From an uncultured Oscillospiraceae bacterium (GTDB lineage Bacteria; Bacillota; Clostridia; Oscillospirales; Ruminococcaceae), in contig CAUABB010000023.1 of NCBI GenBank assembly GCA_958427155.1, forward strand, positions 1 through 12,510: a DNA stretch of 12,510 nucleotides. The letters run 5' to 3'. Positions 1 to 7,262 of this stretch are shown here, in pieces. A program made the translations under genes and the position numbers. Every line of letters begins with the position of its first letter. Position 1 is the stretch's first letter. Under the pieces are notes generated by a model. It saw only the letters and a program-made list of their open reading frames with translations, ran no database searches and was not told the origin of the DNA.

Positions 1-510
1 AAGAAATGGCGTGCTGAACGGGGAGAGGAAAAAGTTTTTGACTATTATCAAAAACACAACGGCAATCTTTTTGCAAACGATCAGGATGCGTTAAACGGCG
101 CATTTGCTGGACGGATTAAGTTCCTGCCGATTAAATATAATTTTTCAAGTTCGCTGCTGCTTTATCCGTATAAGATGCTCTGTAAATGGGCAAGGCCGGC
201 AGTTTATTATACAGAAGAGATTTATCATGATGCAATCAGTCACCCTGCGATTGTCCATTTTTTAGGAGAAGAACGCCCTTGGCGTGCAGGAAACCGCCAT
301 CCATACCGGGAAGAGTTCCGTCATTATTTGGCGCAAACTCCGTGGAAGGACAGGCCAGAGGATCAGGGCTGGAAACTGTATTTTCTTTGTTTTTATACCT
401 TTAATTTTATGATGAAACCCTTTCCAAGTCTTCGCTGTAGAATTATTAATGGGCTGATTCCAGCTTTTATGCGCTACCGAAAAAAACAGTTGAAGAAAAA
501 AGGTGCGTAA
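1..510 (+). CDS. Glycosyltransferase family 8 protein, C-terminal part (5' end outside window)
   Basis: The reading frame is open from base 1 to a TAA at 508-510, giving 169 visible residues of a protein that starts before the window. GT8 enzymes (LgtC/WaaJ-like) transfer hexoses from nucleotide sugars with retention of configuration. Visible hallmarks are NDQDALN (residues 26-32 of the visible part), which matches the conserved DQDxLN segment, and HFLGEERPW (86-94), which matches the HFxGxxKPW metal/nucleotide-binding motif near the end of the catalytic domain. A basic tail (RYRKKQLKKKGA) follows and could lie against the membrane, as in other GT8 enzymes. Its stop is only 19 bases before the start of the flippase gene, so it is part of the same polysaccharide operon. 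The donor sugar cannot be read from this fragment. Confidence 0.88.
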   Translation, partial: KKWRAERGEEKVFDYYQKHNGNLFANDQDALNGAFAGRIKFLPIKYNFSSSLLLYPYKMLCKWARPAVYYTEEIYHDAISHPAIVHFLGEERPWRAGNRHPYREEFRHYLAQTPWKDRPEDQGWKLYFLCFYTFNFMMKPFPSLRCRIINGLIPAFMRYRKKQLKKKGA

Positions 511-516
511 AAGGTT

Positions 517-523
517 AAGGAGG
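517..523 (+). promoter_or_regulatory. Ribosome binding site that sets the flippase start
   Basis: AAGGAGG at 517-523 lies 6 bases before TTG at 530. The GTG at 503 in the same frame has no such site, overlaps the end of the GT8 gene, and would add a basic nine-residue leader. The TTG at 530 is therefore preferred. Confidence 0.75.
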
Positions 524-529
524 CTCGTT

Positions 530-1795
530 TTGAGCGAAAAAAAGTTATCGGTTAAGCAAAATATGCTCTGGAATACGGCAGGTTGTATGACCTGGCTCTT
601 TTTGCAGTGGCTGTTGACGGTTTTGATTGCTCGTATTTCTGGTTATGCTACCGCAGGAAATTTCTCACTTGCAATTAGTGTTACAAATATTTTCCATTGT
701 ATTGGAATATTTGGAATGAAGACCTTCCAAGTATCGGATATTAGAAATCAATATCCTACTGGGGTTTATTACAGCAGTAGAGTGATTACCAGTCTGACAG
801 GCTTTTTGGGTTGTACCATATTTGTTTTAATTGGCGGCTATACATGGGAGCAGAGGATTATTATTATTGCTTACATGCTTTACAAAGTCGCAGACGCCGC
901 CTTTGAGATTCTCAGCGGTTTTTTTCAAAAACATGAGCGGTTGGATCAGACCGGCCGCTCTATGATGGTTCGGGGCAGTTTGTCCTTTATTTCGTTTATT
1001 TTGCTTCAAATGCTCTTTCAGAACTTGATTCTAAGTATCCTGGGAATGGCAGTGGTCTGCGCTGTTATTGTTGCGCTGTGGGACTGGCGTTTTGCACAGA
1101 AGCTTGAAAGGGCGCATCTTATTTGGAGCTTCCAACCCTTAAAAAACCTACTTTTAACCTGTTTGCCGCTGGCTATGTGTGCAATGATTGATACCTCTAT
1201 TGTGTCGATTCCTAAAATGATCCTAGAGTATTTTTATGGTAATGAAGTTCTGGGGTATTATTCATCAGTAGCAACTCCTACTGTTATTGTACAGATGGTC
1301 GCAAACTATATTTTTGTTCCGCTGGTTACCATGTTTACGAGATATTACTATCAAAACATGTCAAAGCAATTTAAATGGCTTTTTTTAAAAAGCGTAGGAG
1401 CAATTTTGGCAATTGCTGCTGTCGGAGTTTTGGGATGTTATTTTTTAGGTGACTGGGCGTTGGCGTTGGTTTTTGGGGAGAGTATCCTCCCCTATTCCTA
1501 TCTTTTGATTCCGGCGCTTTTGTGTGCGCTTCTGGTGGGGATTATCCATTTTATGACCTCAATAATAGTAATTATTCGAAAACCTTTTCTGCTTTTAACG
1601 ATTAATTTAGTTGCGATTTCCTTAAGTACTGGATTATCTTTTTTGATTATTCCAGCAATGGGAATGCAGGGGGTTAATGTTGTTTTAGGAGTTGCACTTG
1701 GATTAGAAATAATCCTGATGTTTATTTGCGTTTGGGTGATTGTTTCTCGGCACTTTAAAAACCAGGAAGGAGTTGCGGGGAGGAAGAATGATTGA
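530..1795 (+). CDS. Wzx-type oligosaccharide flippase (polysaccharide biosynthesis membrane protein)
   Basis: A 421-residue, strongly hydrophobic protein with about 12 predicted membrane segments spread over its whole length. This is the size and layout of Wzx/RfbX flippases of the MOP superfamily, which move undecaprenyl-diphosphate-linked sugar repeat units to the outer face of the membrane. The N-terminus (SVKQNMLWNTAG, then a hydrophobic span and LLTVLIARISG) resembles the family's usual opening, in which a short cytosolic stretch leads into helix 1 and a polar loop. The start is TTG at 530, chosen for its ribosome binding site. The gene overlaps the next one by 8 bases, which suggests translational coupling. 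Neighbouring glycosyltransferases support a surface-polysaccharide role. The assignment rests on topology and context; family members have low sequence identity, so the substrate is unknown. Confidence 0.85.
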   Translation: MSEKKLSVKQNMLWNTAGCMTWLFLQWLLTVLIARISGYATAGNFSLAISVTNIFHCIGIFGMKTFQVSDIRNQYPTGVYYSSRVITSLTGFLGCTIFVLIGGYTWEQRIIIIAYMLYKVADAAFEILSGFFQKHERLDQTGRSMMVRGSLSFISFILLQMLFQNLILSILGMAVVCAVIVALWDWRFAQKLERAHLIWSFQPLKNLLLTCLPLAMCAMIDTSIVSIPKMILEYFYGNEVLGYYSSVATPTVIVQMVANYIFVPLVTMFTRYYYQNMSKQFKWLFLKSVGAILAIAAVGVLGCYFLGDWALALVFGESILPYSYLLIPALLCALLVGIIHFMTSIIVIIRKPFLLLTINLVAISLSTGLSFLIIPAMGMQGVNVVLGVALGLEIILMFICVWVIVSRHFKNQEGVAGRKND

Positions 1796-2717
1796 AATTT
1801 TGCTTGCAGCCTATAATGGGGAAGTTTATATTGGGCAACAGATTGAGTCAATATTAAATCAAACAAACAGTGACTGGCATCTGACAGTGCAGGACGACGG
1901 TTCGTCTGACCGGACCGTTCAAATTGTAAAAGGATATCAAGCGGCTTATCCGGAGAAGATCACGCTGCGCATCAACTCTAAAAATCTTGGAGGCGCTCGG
2001 TATAATTTTTACGATATGCTTTTAAAAGCGTCAGGCGACTATGTCATGACTTGCGACCATGATGACATCTGGCTACCGGATAAAATTGAGAAAACTTTTC
2101 AGAAGATGCGGGATTTGGAGCTTCTTTATGGGAAAGAAATTCCGCTTTTGGTTCATACCGATCTTCGGGTGGTGGATAGCAATCTTCAGTTGTTGGCAGA
2201 ATCCATGTTTTATCAGCAAAATCTTGGCACCGAGCGAAAAACGCTCCCGGAGCTTTTAGTACAGAACAATATTACCGGTTGTACGATGATGGTAAATCAT
2301 TCTTTGCTTACCTTTCTTTCTCCTCAATATCCTGCTAATCTTATTATGCATGACTGGTGGCTCGGGTTGATTGCCGCCGCGTTTGGAGAGATTGGCTTTG
2401 TGCCGGAACCGACAATCCTTTACCGGCAGCACGGCGGAAACGAGGTTGGGGCGAAAAATGTCCGGACTTTGGGATATAATGCAAAGCGTGCGGCAAAATT
2501 TGCTTCAGCCCGCAAAACTTTGACGGATACGTATCTGCAGGCTGGGGATTTTGCCAGACAGTTTAAAGAGCGTTTGACGCCCTATCAATTTGAGTTGGTT
2601 CAGGCTTATGCCGATATGGGAGAAAAAGGAAAGCTGAAAAGATTGAAAACATTAAGAAAATATGGCCTTTGGAAAAACGGGTTCAGTAGAAGGCTTGGCC
2701 AGATTTTATATAGCTGA
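1788..2717 (+). CDS. Glycosyltransferase family 2, rhamnosyltransferase-like
   Basis: A 309-residue GT-A fold enzyme, probably cytosolic or peripheral to the membrane. The N-terminus IEILLAAYNGE is the usual first strand. DDGSSD (36-41) is the nucleotide-binding acidic motif, DHDD (90-93) is the DXD-type metal site, MHDWW (187-191) fits the acceptor/catalytic region and YRQHGGNEVG (212-221) is a conserved C-terminal block. This set is typical of the alpha-rhamnosyltransferases in Firmicute polysaccharide clusters (RgpB-like), so dTDP-rhamnose is a plausible donor, but this is inference. The start is ATG at 1788, following GGGGAGG at 1777-1783. A longer frame from 1740 has no ribosome binding site and lies inside the flippase gene. 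The 8-base overlap with the flippase indicates co-translation. Confidence 0.9.
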   Translation: MIEILLAAYNGEVYIGQQIESILNQTNSDWHLTVQDDGSSDRTVQIVKGYQAAYPEKITLRINSKNLGGARYNFYDMLLKASGDYVMTCDHDDIWLPDKIEKTFQKMRDLELLYGKEIPLLVHTDLRVVDSNLQLLAESMFYQQNLGTERKTLPELLVQNNITGCTMMVNHSLLTFLSPQYPANLIMHDWWLGLIAAAFGEIGFVPEPTILYRQHGGNEVGAKNVRTLGYNAKRAAKFASARKTLTDTYLQAGDFARQFKERLTPYQFELVQAYADMGEKGKLKRLKTLRKYGLWKNGFSRRLGQILYS

Positions 2718-2728
2718 GAGTGAGGATA

Positions 2729-2886
2729 GTGATAAAAATTAAACAATATAAAAAATAGGACCCCTGAAGCTGGTAGTGCAGCTATTTGTACTGTCCAATT
2801 TCTTTCTTGCTTCGGTGGTTGCCCTGATTTTGGCAGTTATCACATATTATTGTGTGGAAAAACCCGTTTTAAAGTGGGGAAAGTGA
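2729..2886 (+). pseudogene. Acyltransferase family 3 (OafA-like) remnant, 3' stub
   Basis: Between two intact glycosyltransferase genes lies the tail of a membrane acyltransferase. Reading frame 1 is open from 2752 to a TGA at 2884-2886. It encodes a hydrophobic helix followed by YYCVEKPVLKWGK, and a last membrane helix ending in (V)EKPxxxx is the hallmark C-terminus of acyltransferase-3/OafA proteins, which O-acetylate or acylate surface sugars. Only about 44 of some 350 residues are left, and an in-frame stop at 2749-2751 precedes them. Just upstream, GTG at 2729 after a GAGG element opens a nine-codon frame (lysine-rich, stop at 2756-2758). This may be the original 5' end, joined to the 3' end by an internal deletion; that part is inference. 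No insertion sequence is visible. Confidence 0.7.
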
Positions 2887-2889
2887 GGT
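2883..2889 (+). promoter_or_regulatory. Ribosome binding site overlapping the acyltransferase remnant stop codon
   Basis: GTGAGGT at 2883-2889 lies 6 bases before the TTG start at 2896 and contains the TGA stop of the upstream remnant. This arrangement suggests the lost acyltransferase and the following glycosyltransferase were once translationally coupled. Confidence 0.55.
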
Positions 2890-2895
2890 ATCTGT

Positions 2896-3753
2896 TTGGA
2901 TCTTTCAGTCGTACTGATCAACTACAACACCAAAGAGTTAACCAATCAGGCGGTGCGTTCTGTTCTGGAAACGGTTCAACAAATTTCATGCGAGGTTTTG
3001 GTTGTTGATAATTCAAATAATCCCGCAGAGGTTTATCAAAATGATTCCCCGGATGTGCGGGTCATTTCTGGAGTTGAAAACCGTGGGTTTGGACATGCCT
3101 GTAACCTGGGGGCAGGACAGGCTTTAGGAGATTATCTTTTGTTCTTAAATTCTGATACGATTGTACATGAAGGAGCTCTTGATGCGTCCGTTCGGTTTTT
3201 AAAGGAGCATCCTGATGTGGGTGCCCTTGGGATCCGGACCCTGCTTGCGGACGGCAAATTGGATCACGGCTGTAAAAGAGGATTTCCAACCCCTTCCGCT
3301 TCCTTGTATTATTTTCTCGGCATGGATAAAAGGCATCCTGAATCAAAAAAATACGGCGCGTACCGCCAGACTTTTCTGCCGGAAGATCAAACGGCGGAGA
3401 CCGATTGTGTTTCGGGCGCTTATTTGATGATGCCAAAATCCTTTTTCGCGGAGTTGGGCGGATTTGACGAGATGTTTTTTATGTATGGCGAGGATGTTGA
3501 TCTTTGCTACCGTGTAAAACAGGCGGGAAAAAAAGTAGTTTATTTCGCGGGTGGAACCATCACCCATTTAAAGGGATCCAGTGGATTGCACACAAAATCC
3601 AAAGAGGTGATTTATCATTTTCATCACGCGATGGAGCTTTTTTATAAAAAACATTATCAAAAAAAATACAACATCTTTGTTACGGCGGCAGTTTATACTG
3701 GGATTCGTTTAAAATATTGGCTGACGCTTTTAAAGATGAAGATTAAGAAATAA
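2896..3753 (+). CDS. Glycosyltransferase family 2, WbbL/rhamnosyltransferase-like
   Basis: A 285-residue GT2 enzyme. Motifs in order: DLSVVLINYN (2-11, first strand), VVDNSNN (36-42, nucleotide-binding loop), ENRGFGHACN (61-70, typical of the WbbL group), LNSDT (84-88, the metal-site equivalent), VSGAYLMMP (172-180) and GEDVDLCYR (198-206, catalytic acidic block), followed by a basic, amphipathic C-terminus likely to contact the membrane. The pattern fits dTDP-rhamnose:polysaccharide or lipid-linked acceptor transferases and differs from the GT2 encoded at 1788-2717, so the two probably make different linkages. The start is TTG at 2896, with a GTGAGGT site 6 bases upstream; no ATG is available near the conserved N-terminus. 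The gene follows the acyltransferase stub and precedes fabD by 20 bases, within the same operon. Confidence 0.9.
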   Translation: MDLSVVLINYNTKELTNQAVRSVLETVQQISCEVLVVDNSNNPAEVYQNDSPDVRVISGVENRGFGHACNLGAGQALGDYLLFLNSDTIVHEGALDASVRFLKEHPDVGALGIRTLLADGKLDHGCKRGFPTPSASLYYFLGMDKRHPESKKYGAYRQTFLPEDQTAETDCVSGAYLMMPKSFFAELGGFDEMFFMYGEDVDLCYRVKQAGKKVVYFAGGTITHLKGSSGLHTKSKEVIYHFHHAMELFYKKHYQKKYNIFVTAAVYTGIRLKYWLTLLKMKIKK

Positions 3754-3773
3754 AATACGGGAGGAAGTTACCG

Positions 3774-4703
3774 ATGGGAAAGGTCGCGTTTTTGTTTTCC
3801 GGACAGGGGTCGCAGTACCCGGGAATGATGAAAGAATTTTATGAAAATAATGAGGAAAGTAAAGCTGTATTTGATACGGCGGACGCTGTTCTGGGCAGAG
3901 CAATCTCGCAGCTTTGTTTTTCCGGAAGCCAAGAGGAATTGAATTTAACGGAAAACACACAGCCCTGTGTCCTAACTTGTGATGTCGCTGCTTTGCGTGC
4001 TCTGGAAGAAAAGGGAGTAAAACCGGATGTTGTCGCTGGTTTTTCTCTGGGGGAATACGCTGCTTTAGTGGCTGCGAAGGTTTTACCGTTTAGGGAGGCT
4101 GTCCGCTTAATACAGATTCGTGCAAATGCAATGCAGGAGGCGGTTCCTGTTGGAAAAGGCGGAATGATTGCCATACTTGGGAAGACCGCTGAAGAAGTGG
4201 ACGCTCTTTGTGAAGAGGTAGATGGTTTTGTCAAAGGTGCTAATTACAACTGCCCGGGACAGATTGTTGTATCCGGTGATACAGCTGCGCTTGAGAATCT
4301 TAAAGAGCTTGGCGCTCAAAGAAAAATAAAGATGATCCCTCTTTCTTCTAGTGCCCCGTTTCATTCGGAGCGGATGAAACCCGCTGCTGAAATTTTGGAG
4401 CGGGAGTTCGCTTCCCTTTCGTTTGAGCGGCCTTCCATTCCGGTTGTGATGAATGTTGATGCCCAGCAGGAGAGTGAACCGGAAATAATTAAGTCAAAGC
4501 TGGTACGGCAGGCGATGTCACCGGTGCTTTGGGAGAAGACGCTTCGGAAGATGGTGGAGATGGGGGTTGATACCTTCATTGAAATCGGTCCCGGAAAAAC
4601 GTTGACTGGCTTTGTCAAAAAAACCTGTAAGGGCTGTAAGGCCTTAAGGGTTGAAAATGAGGGAACTCTGACAGAAACTCTGCAAGCTTTGGAAGAGAAA
4701 TGA
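3774..4703 (+). CDS. fabD: Malonyl-CoA:acyl-carrier-protein transacylase (FabD)
   Basis: A 309-residue protein, the usual FabD length. It transfers malonyl from CoA to the ACP phosphopantetheine thiol, supplying the extender unit for fatty-acid (or polyketide) synthesis in the cytosol. All key residues are visible: GQGSQ (10-14, oxyanion hole), the nucleophile Ser91 in GFSLGE (89-94), Arg116 for the malonyl carboxylate, NYNCPGQIVVSG (157-168), and catalytic His197 in PFHSERM. It has ATG at 3774 with GGGAGGAAG at 3758-3766. It sits inside a glycosyltransferase operon, 20 bases after one GT2 and 52 bases before another, with no fabK, fabG, fabF, fabH or acpP in the window. It could be the housekeeping enzyme in an unusual place or a second copy serving an acyl modification; the sequence alone does not decide. 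Confidence 0.95.
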   Translation: MGKVAFLFSGQGSQYPGMMKEFYENNEESKAVFDTADAVLGRAISQLCFSGSQEELNLTENTQPCVLTCDVAALRALEEKGVKPDVVAGFSLGEYAALVAAKVLPFREAVRLIQIRANAMQEAVPVGKGGMIAILGKTAEEVDALCEEVDGFVKGANYNCPGQIVVSGDTAALENLKELGAQRKIKMIPLSSSAPFHSERMKPAAEILEREFASLSFERPSIPVVMNVDAQQESEPEIIKSKLVRQAMSPVLWEKTLRKMVEMGVDTFIEIGPGKTLTGFVKKTCKGCKALRVENEGTLTETLQALEEK

Positions 4704-4755
4704 ATATTTGAAAAGAGGATATCTATTGAAAGACAGTCCCTGGAAAGGTGATCAT

Positions 4756-5691
4756 ATGGATAAAATTGCAGTTTTACTGCCGTGTTATAATGAAGAGAAA
4801 ACGATTGAAAAGGTGGTATCGGATTTTAAACGTGAGCTTCCCGAAGCGGTGATCTACGTTTATGACAATAATTCAACCGATGCTACAGCGGAACTTGCGA
4901 AACGGGCAGGTGCTGTTGTACGGCACGAGTATCAGCAAGGGAAGGGAAATGTTATCCGTCGGATGTTTCGAGAAATCGATGCTGAATGTTATATTATGGC
5001 AGATGGAGATGATACTTATCCAGCTGAGTTTGCTCGAGAGATGGTACAAAAGGTGTTTGATCGTCATGTGGATATGGTAGTTGGCGATCGTCTTTCCTCA
5101 ACATATTTTACAGAAAATAAGCGGCCGTTTCATAATTTGGGGAATGTGATGGTGCGCAAATCAATTAATCGACTCTTTCGGACTGATATCAAGGATATTA
5201 TGACCGGTTATCGCGCTTTTAGTTATCAGTTCGTAAAAACATTTCCAGTTCTTTCAAAAGGATTTGAGATTGAAACCGAAATGACGATTCACGCTGTAGA
5301 TAAAAAGATGGCAGTAGAAAATGTGGTGATAGAGTATCGAGATCGTCCTAGTGGAAGTGAGTCAAAATTGAATACCTACAGCGACGGACTTAAGGTTCTT
5401 TATACTATTGTGCGGTTGTATCGAAATTACAGACCTCTTGGATTCTTTTCAATGATCGCGGCTGTTCTTCTTTTGGTGGCGTTGGGTTTCTTTATTCCGG
5501 TATTTATAGAGTTTTTAAAGACCGGACGGGTTGGTCAATTTCCAACGTTAATTGTATGCGGTTTTGTTGCGATTGCCGCGCTTCAGGCTTTCTTTTCCGG
5601 TCTGATTCTTTCTACTATGATAGATAAAAATAAAAAAGATTTTGAAGCAAATCTTCAGCGGGCTAATGACCGATTTAAGGATTTAAAATAA
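4756..5691 (+). CDS. Membrane-anchored glycosyltransferase family 2 (polyprenyl-phosphate type)
   Basis: A 311-residue protein with an N-terminal GT2 domain and two C-terminal membrane helices (about 229-252 and 263-287). Motifs: VLLPCYNEEKTI (6-17), DNNSTD (37-42), DGDD (83-86, DXD metal site), DIMTGYRAFS (147-156) and RDRPSGSESKLNTYSDG (195-211). This set and the order of domains match dolichol-phosphate-mannose-synthase/GtrB-like enzymes, which transfer a sugar from a nucleotide to undecaprenyl phosphate at the inner face of the membrane. It would supply a lipid-linked sugar for glycosylation of the polymer or another envelope target (inference). ATG at 4756 is preferred because AAAGGTGAT (4744-4752) precedes it; a longer frame from TTG at 4708 lacks a site. 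It is the last gene of the operon and a terminator follows 8 bases after the stop. Confidence 0.9.
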   Translation: MDKIAVLLPCYNEEKTIEKVVSDFKRELPEAVIYVYDNNSTDATAELAKRAGAVVRHEYQQGKGNVIRRMFREIDAECYIMADGDDTYPAEFAREMVQKVFDRHVDMVVGDRLSSTYFTENKRPFHNLGNVMVRKSINRLFRTDIKDIMTGYRAFSYQFVKTFPVLSKGFEIETEMTIHAVDKKMAVENVVIEYRDRPSGSESKLNTYSDGLKVLYTIVRLYRNYRPLGFFSMIAAVLLLVALGFFIPVFIEFLKTGRVGQFPTLIVCGFVAIAALQAFFSGLILSTMIDKNKKDFEANLQRANDRFKDLK

Positions 5692-5699
5692 AACGTTTT

Positions 5700-5740
5700 A
5701 AAAGAAGTTGCACGTTAATGTGCAACTTCTTTTATTTTTT
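5700..5740 (+). terminator. Rho-independent terminator ending the polysaccharide operon
   Basis: A perfect 14-base inverted repeat (5700-5713 with 5720-5733, GAAGTTGCAC core) with a six-base loop is followed by TTTATTTTTT. It starts 8 bases after the stop of the last glycosyltransferase. Only 38 bases separate it from the next gene, so that gene needs read-through or a promoter hidden in or near the hairpin; none is convincing. Confidence 0.92.
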
Positions 5741-5778
5741 ACCCTGTTAGTGGAGGGGAAATAAAGGAGTGAAACAAA

Positions 5779-6981
5779 GTGGGAATTTTAATTGAATACA
5801 ACGGCCGTCACCGGGTATTTTCAGATCCGGAAGCGTTAAAGATCGGGCTGCAGCTGGATCAGAATGCAGAGGAACGTATCTTTTCTTGCCCTCGCTATCT
5901 GAACGGATTTGATCTTTCCGAATTTACTTGTTCCCTGCTCTTAAGTGGTACAGGCTGGACGGATCGTCAGGAACTGACCGCAGAAGAAACAACTGAGGAG
6001 TTTATCCGTTACCGTTGGGTTGTTCCGGAAGTGGTGACCTGTACCGGGAGACCAGTTGTCTTTCAAAAAGAGTCAGTAGTGATCCATCTTGATAAGGATA
6101 TCTTTGTCGTAGCTGCAAGTATAGATGTTAATAGCGAGATTGAAAGATGTTATCCTGACTATATTGACGAGCTGAAGAATAAGGCGGAAAAGAGCGAGGT
6201 TTACCGAAAAGACGAAATCGATGCGTTTTTAGAGGAAAAAGACGCCCAATGGCAATTGTTGAAAAATGCAGGCGCGCTCCCGAACTTATTAATAAACGGA
6301 GATTCCAAAGTATGGCAGAGGGGAGAAAGTTTTTCTCTTTCCCCATCTGAAGAGTGGCAATACTGCGATGATCGATGGCGTTATAAGCTAAGCGGGACAG
6401 GGTGTTCTGCGGTAATCTCCAAAGGAGAAGCAGGAGGTGTTCATATTGCCTTAGCAGGAAATGGAACGCTGACGCGCCAACAGGTTTTGGAAGAATCGGT
6501 AATTGGAACGCTGACCAGTAAAATTGACGGAGCTGTAAACAGTACAGCTTTTTCAGGGAATACGGTTGAGCAACAGTTTATATCTTCCTGTACAATTAAC
6601 TGGACGAAACTTGAAGTTGGAGAGACTTTTACTCCATTTTCGCCTCGCCCAATTGCGCAGGAGCTTGCGGATTGTCAGCGGTATTATCTTGACTGTAAAA
6701 ATAATGCGCCTGTTACAATGGCAACAGGTGTTTCCGCTACTAAAGTAGTTGTTTGGCAGCTCTTTCCAGTTGAAATGCGCACTACACCTTTGGTTGATAT
6801 TTACGACGGGGTTTATGGAACAAACCTAAATAAAATCGCCCTTTGGAATGATGCGACCCGGTACGATGTAACCAGCGTATCTGCAATGCCAAAAGGAATT
6901 ATCGATATTGTTACCAGCGGTGTATCAAGCGGAACACGTTATCGATTTTACTATATTGCTGACGCTGAAATTTATGATTAA
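5779..6981 (+). CDS. Phage tail-fibre / baseplate upper-like structural protein
   Basis: A 400-residue protein without signal peptide or membrane segment. The first 120 or so residues are beta-rich and resemble BppU-type baseplate N-terminal domains, with the segment VVIHLDKDIFVVAASIDV (about 97-114). A short charged helical linker (DELKNKAEKSEVYRKDEIDAF, about 129-149) leads to a C-terminal part opening with LLINGDSKVWQRG (about 169-181), the INGDFxxWQRG signature frequent in tail-fibre and appendage proteins. Near the other end of this part lies FTPFSPRPIAQELADCQRYY (about 285-304), the family's usual companion block. The terminal region is probably receptor-binding. The start is GTG at 5779, with AAAGGAG at 5763-5769. 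The next gene encodes a lysozyme, which fits the usual tail-then-lysis order of phages, but no other phage genes are visible. Confidence 0.75.
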   Translation: MGILIEYNGRHRVFSDPEALKIGLQLDQNAEERIFSCPRYLNGFDLSEFTCSLLLSGTGWTDRQELTAEETTEEFIRYRWVVPEVVTCTGRPVVFQKESVVIHLDKDIFVVAASIDVNSEIERCYPDYIDELKNKAEKSEVYRKDEIDAFLEEKDAQWQLLKNAGALPNLLINGDSKVWQRGESFSLSPSEEWQYCDDRWRYKLSGTGCSAVISKGEAGGVHIALAGNGTLTRQQVLEESVIGTLTSKIDGAVNSTAFSGNTVEQQFISSCTINWTKLEVGETFTPFSPRPIAQELADCQRYYLDCKNNAPVTMATGVSATKVVVWQLFPVEMRTTPLVDIYDGVYGTNLNKIALWNDATRYDVTSVSAMPKGIIDIVTSGVSSGTRYRFYYIADAEIYD

Positions 6982-7210
6982 CGGTTGAGTTTATCTGCTT
7001 TTTAAGAAAGTTGTGAAGTTTGTCGAAGTTTCGCCATAAAATGTTAGTACGAGGATTCATAAAACAGAGTTGTTTCTGTTGACGTTTCTTTTAAAGATTG
7101 GAATTGAAACGTAAATTCTCGTAGAACAGTTTGCCGGCGTAGTTTCTCTGGCTTAAAAATACAGGAATAAAAAATATCTGCCAATATTTATCTGAGCTGT
7201 TACCTTTATC

Positions 7211-7231
7211 AGATTTGATTCAAATCTTTTT
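7211..7231 (+). terminator. Short AT-rich hairpin with T-tract (weak terminator or leader element)
   Basis: A 7-base perfect stem with a three-base loop runs directly into TTTTT. It lies 18 bases upstream of the lysozyme Shine-Dalgarno. The stem is short and AT-rich, so termination would be weak; it may instead modulate read-through into the lysozyme gene. Confidence 0.35.
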
Positions 7232-7248
7232 AGGGATAGCAGACCAAC

Positions 7249-7256
7249 AAAGGAGG
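7249..7256 (+). promoter_or_regulatory. Ribosome binding site that sets the lysozyme start
   Basis: AAAGGAGG at 7249-7256 lies 6 bases before GTG at 7263. The upstream TTG at 7215 in the same frame lies inside the hairpin and would add 16 residues not expected before the GH25 domain, so GTG at 7263 is chosen. Confidence 0.85.
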
Positions 7257-7262
7257 ATTATA

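Larger units (their letters stand above)
6982..7262 (+). other. Intergenic gap between tail-fibre-like and lysozyme genes
   Basis: No gene is seen in these 281 bases; all three + frames are interrupted, so there is no holin here. Two inverted repeats are present: ACGTTTC at 7082-7088 with GAAACGT at 7106-7112, and AGATTTG at 7211-7217 with CAAATCT at 7221-7227 followed by TTTT. The first could be an operator; the second could be a weak terminator or leader hairpin just upstream of the lysozyme ribosome binding site. No convincing -35/-10 pair was found. Confidence 0.5.

Noticed and set aside
503..529. GTG at 503 as the flippase start
   Set aside because: No ribosome binding site precedes it and it overlaps the GT8 gene; TTG at 530 has AAGGAGG at the right distance.
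2718..2895. Insertion sequence between the two GT2 genes
   Set aside because: No transposase fragment, terminal inverted repeats or target duplication could be seen; an acyltransferase remnant accounts for the stretch.
3839..4618. Long open frames on the - strand across fabD
   Set aside because: They lie antisense to a gene with full catalytic motifs, lack ribosome binding sites and resemble no known protein; they are by-products of fabD codon use.
5708..5736. Promoter for the tail-fibre-like gene inside the operon terminator (TTGCAC with TTTATT)
   Set aside because: Both boxes match poorly and are explained by the terminator stem and T-tract.
7079..7107. TTGACG at 7079-7084 as a -35 box for the lysozyme gene
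   Set aside because: No acceptable -10 lies 16-18 bases downstream; the bases there do not resemble TATAAT.
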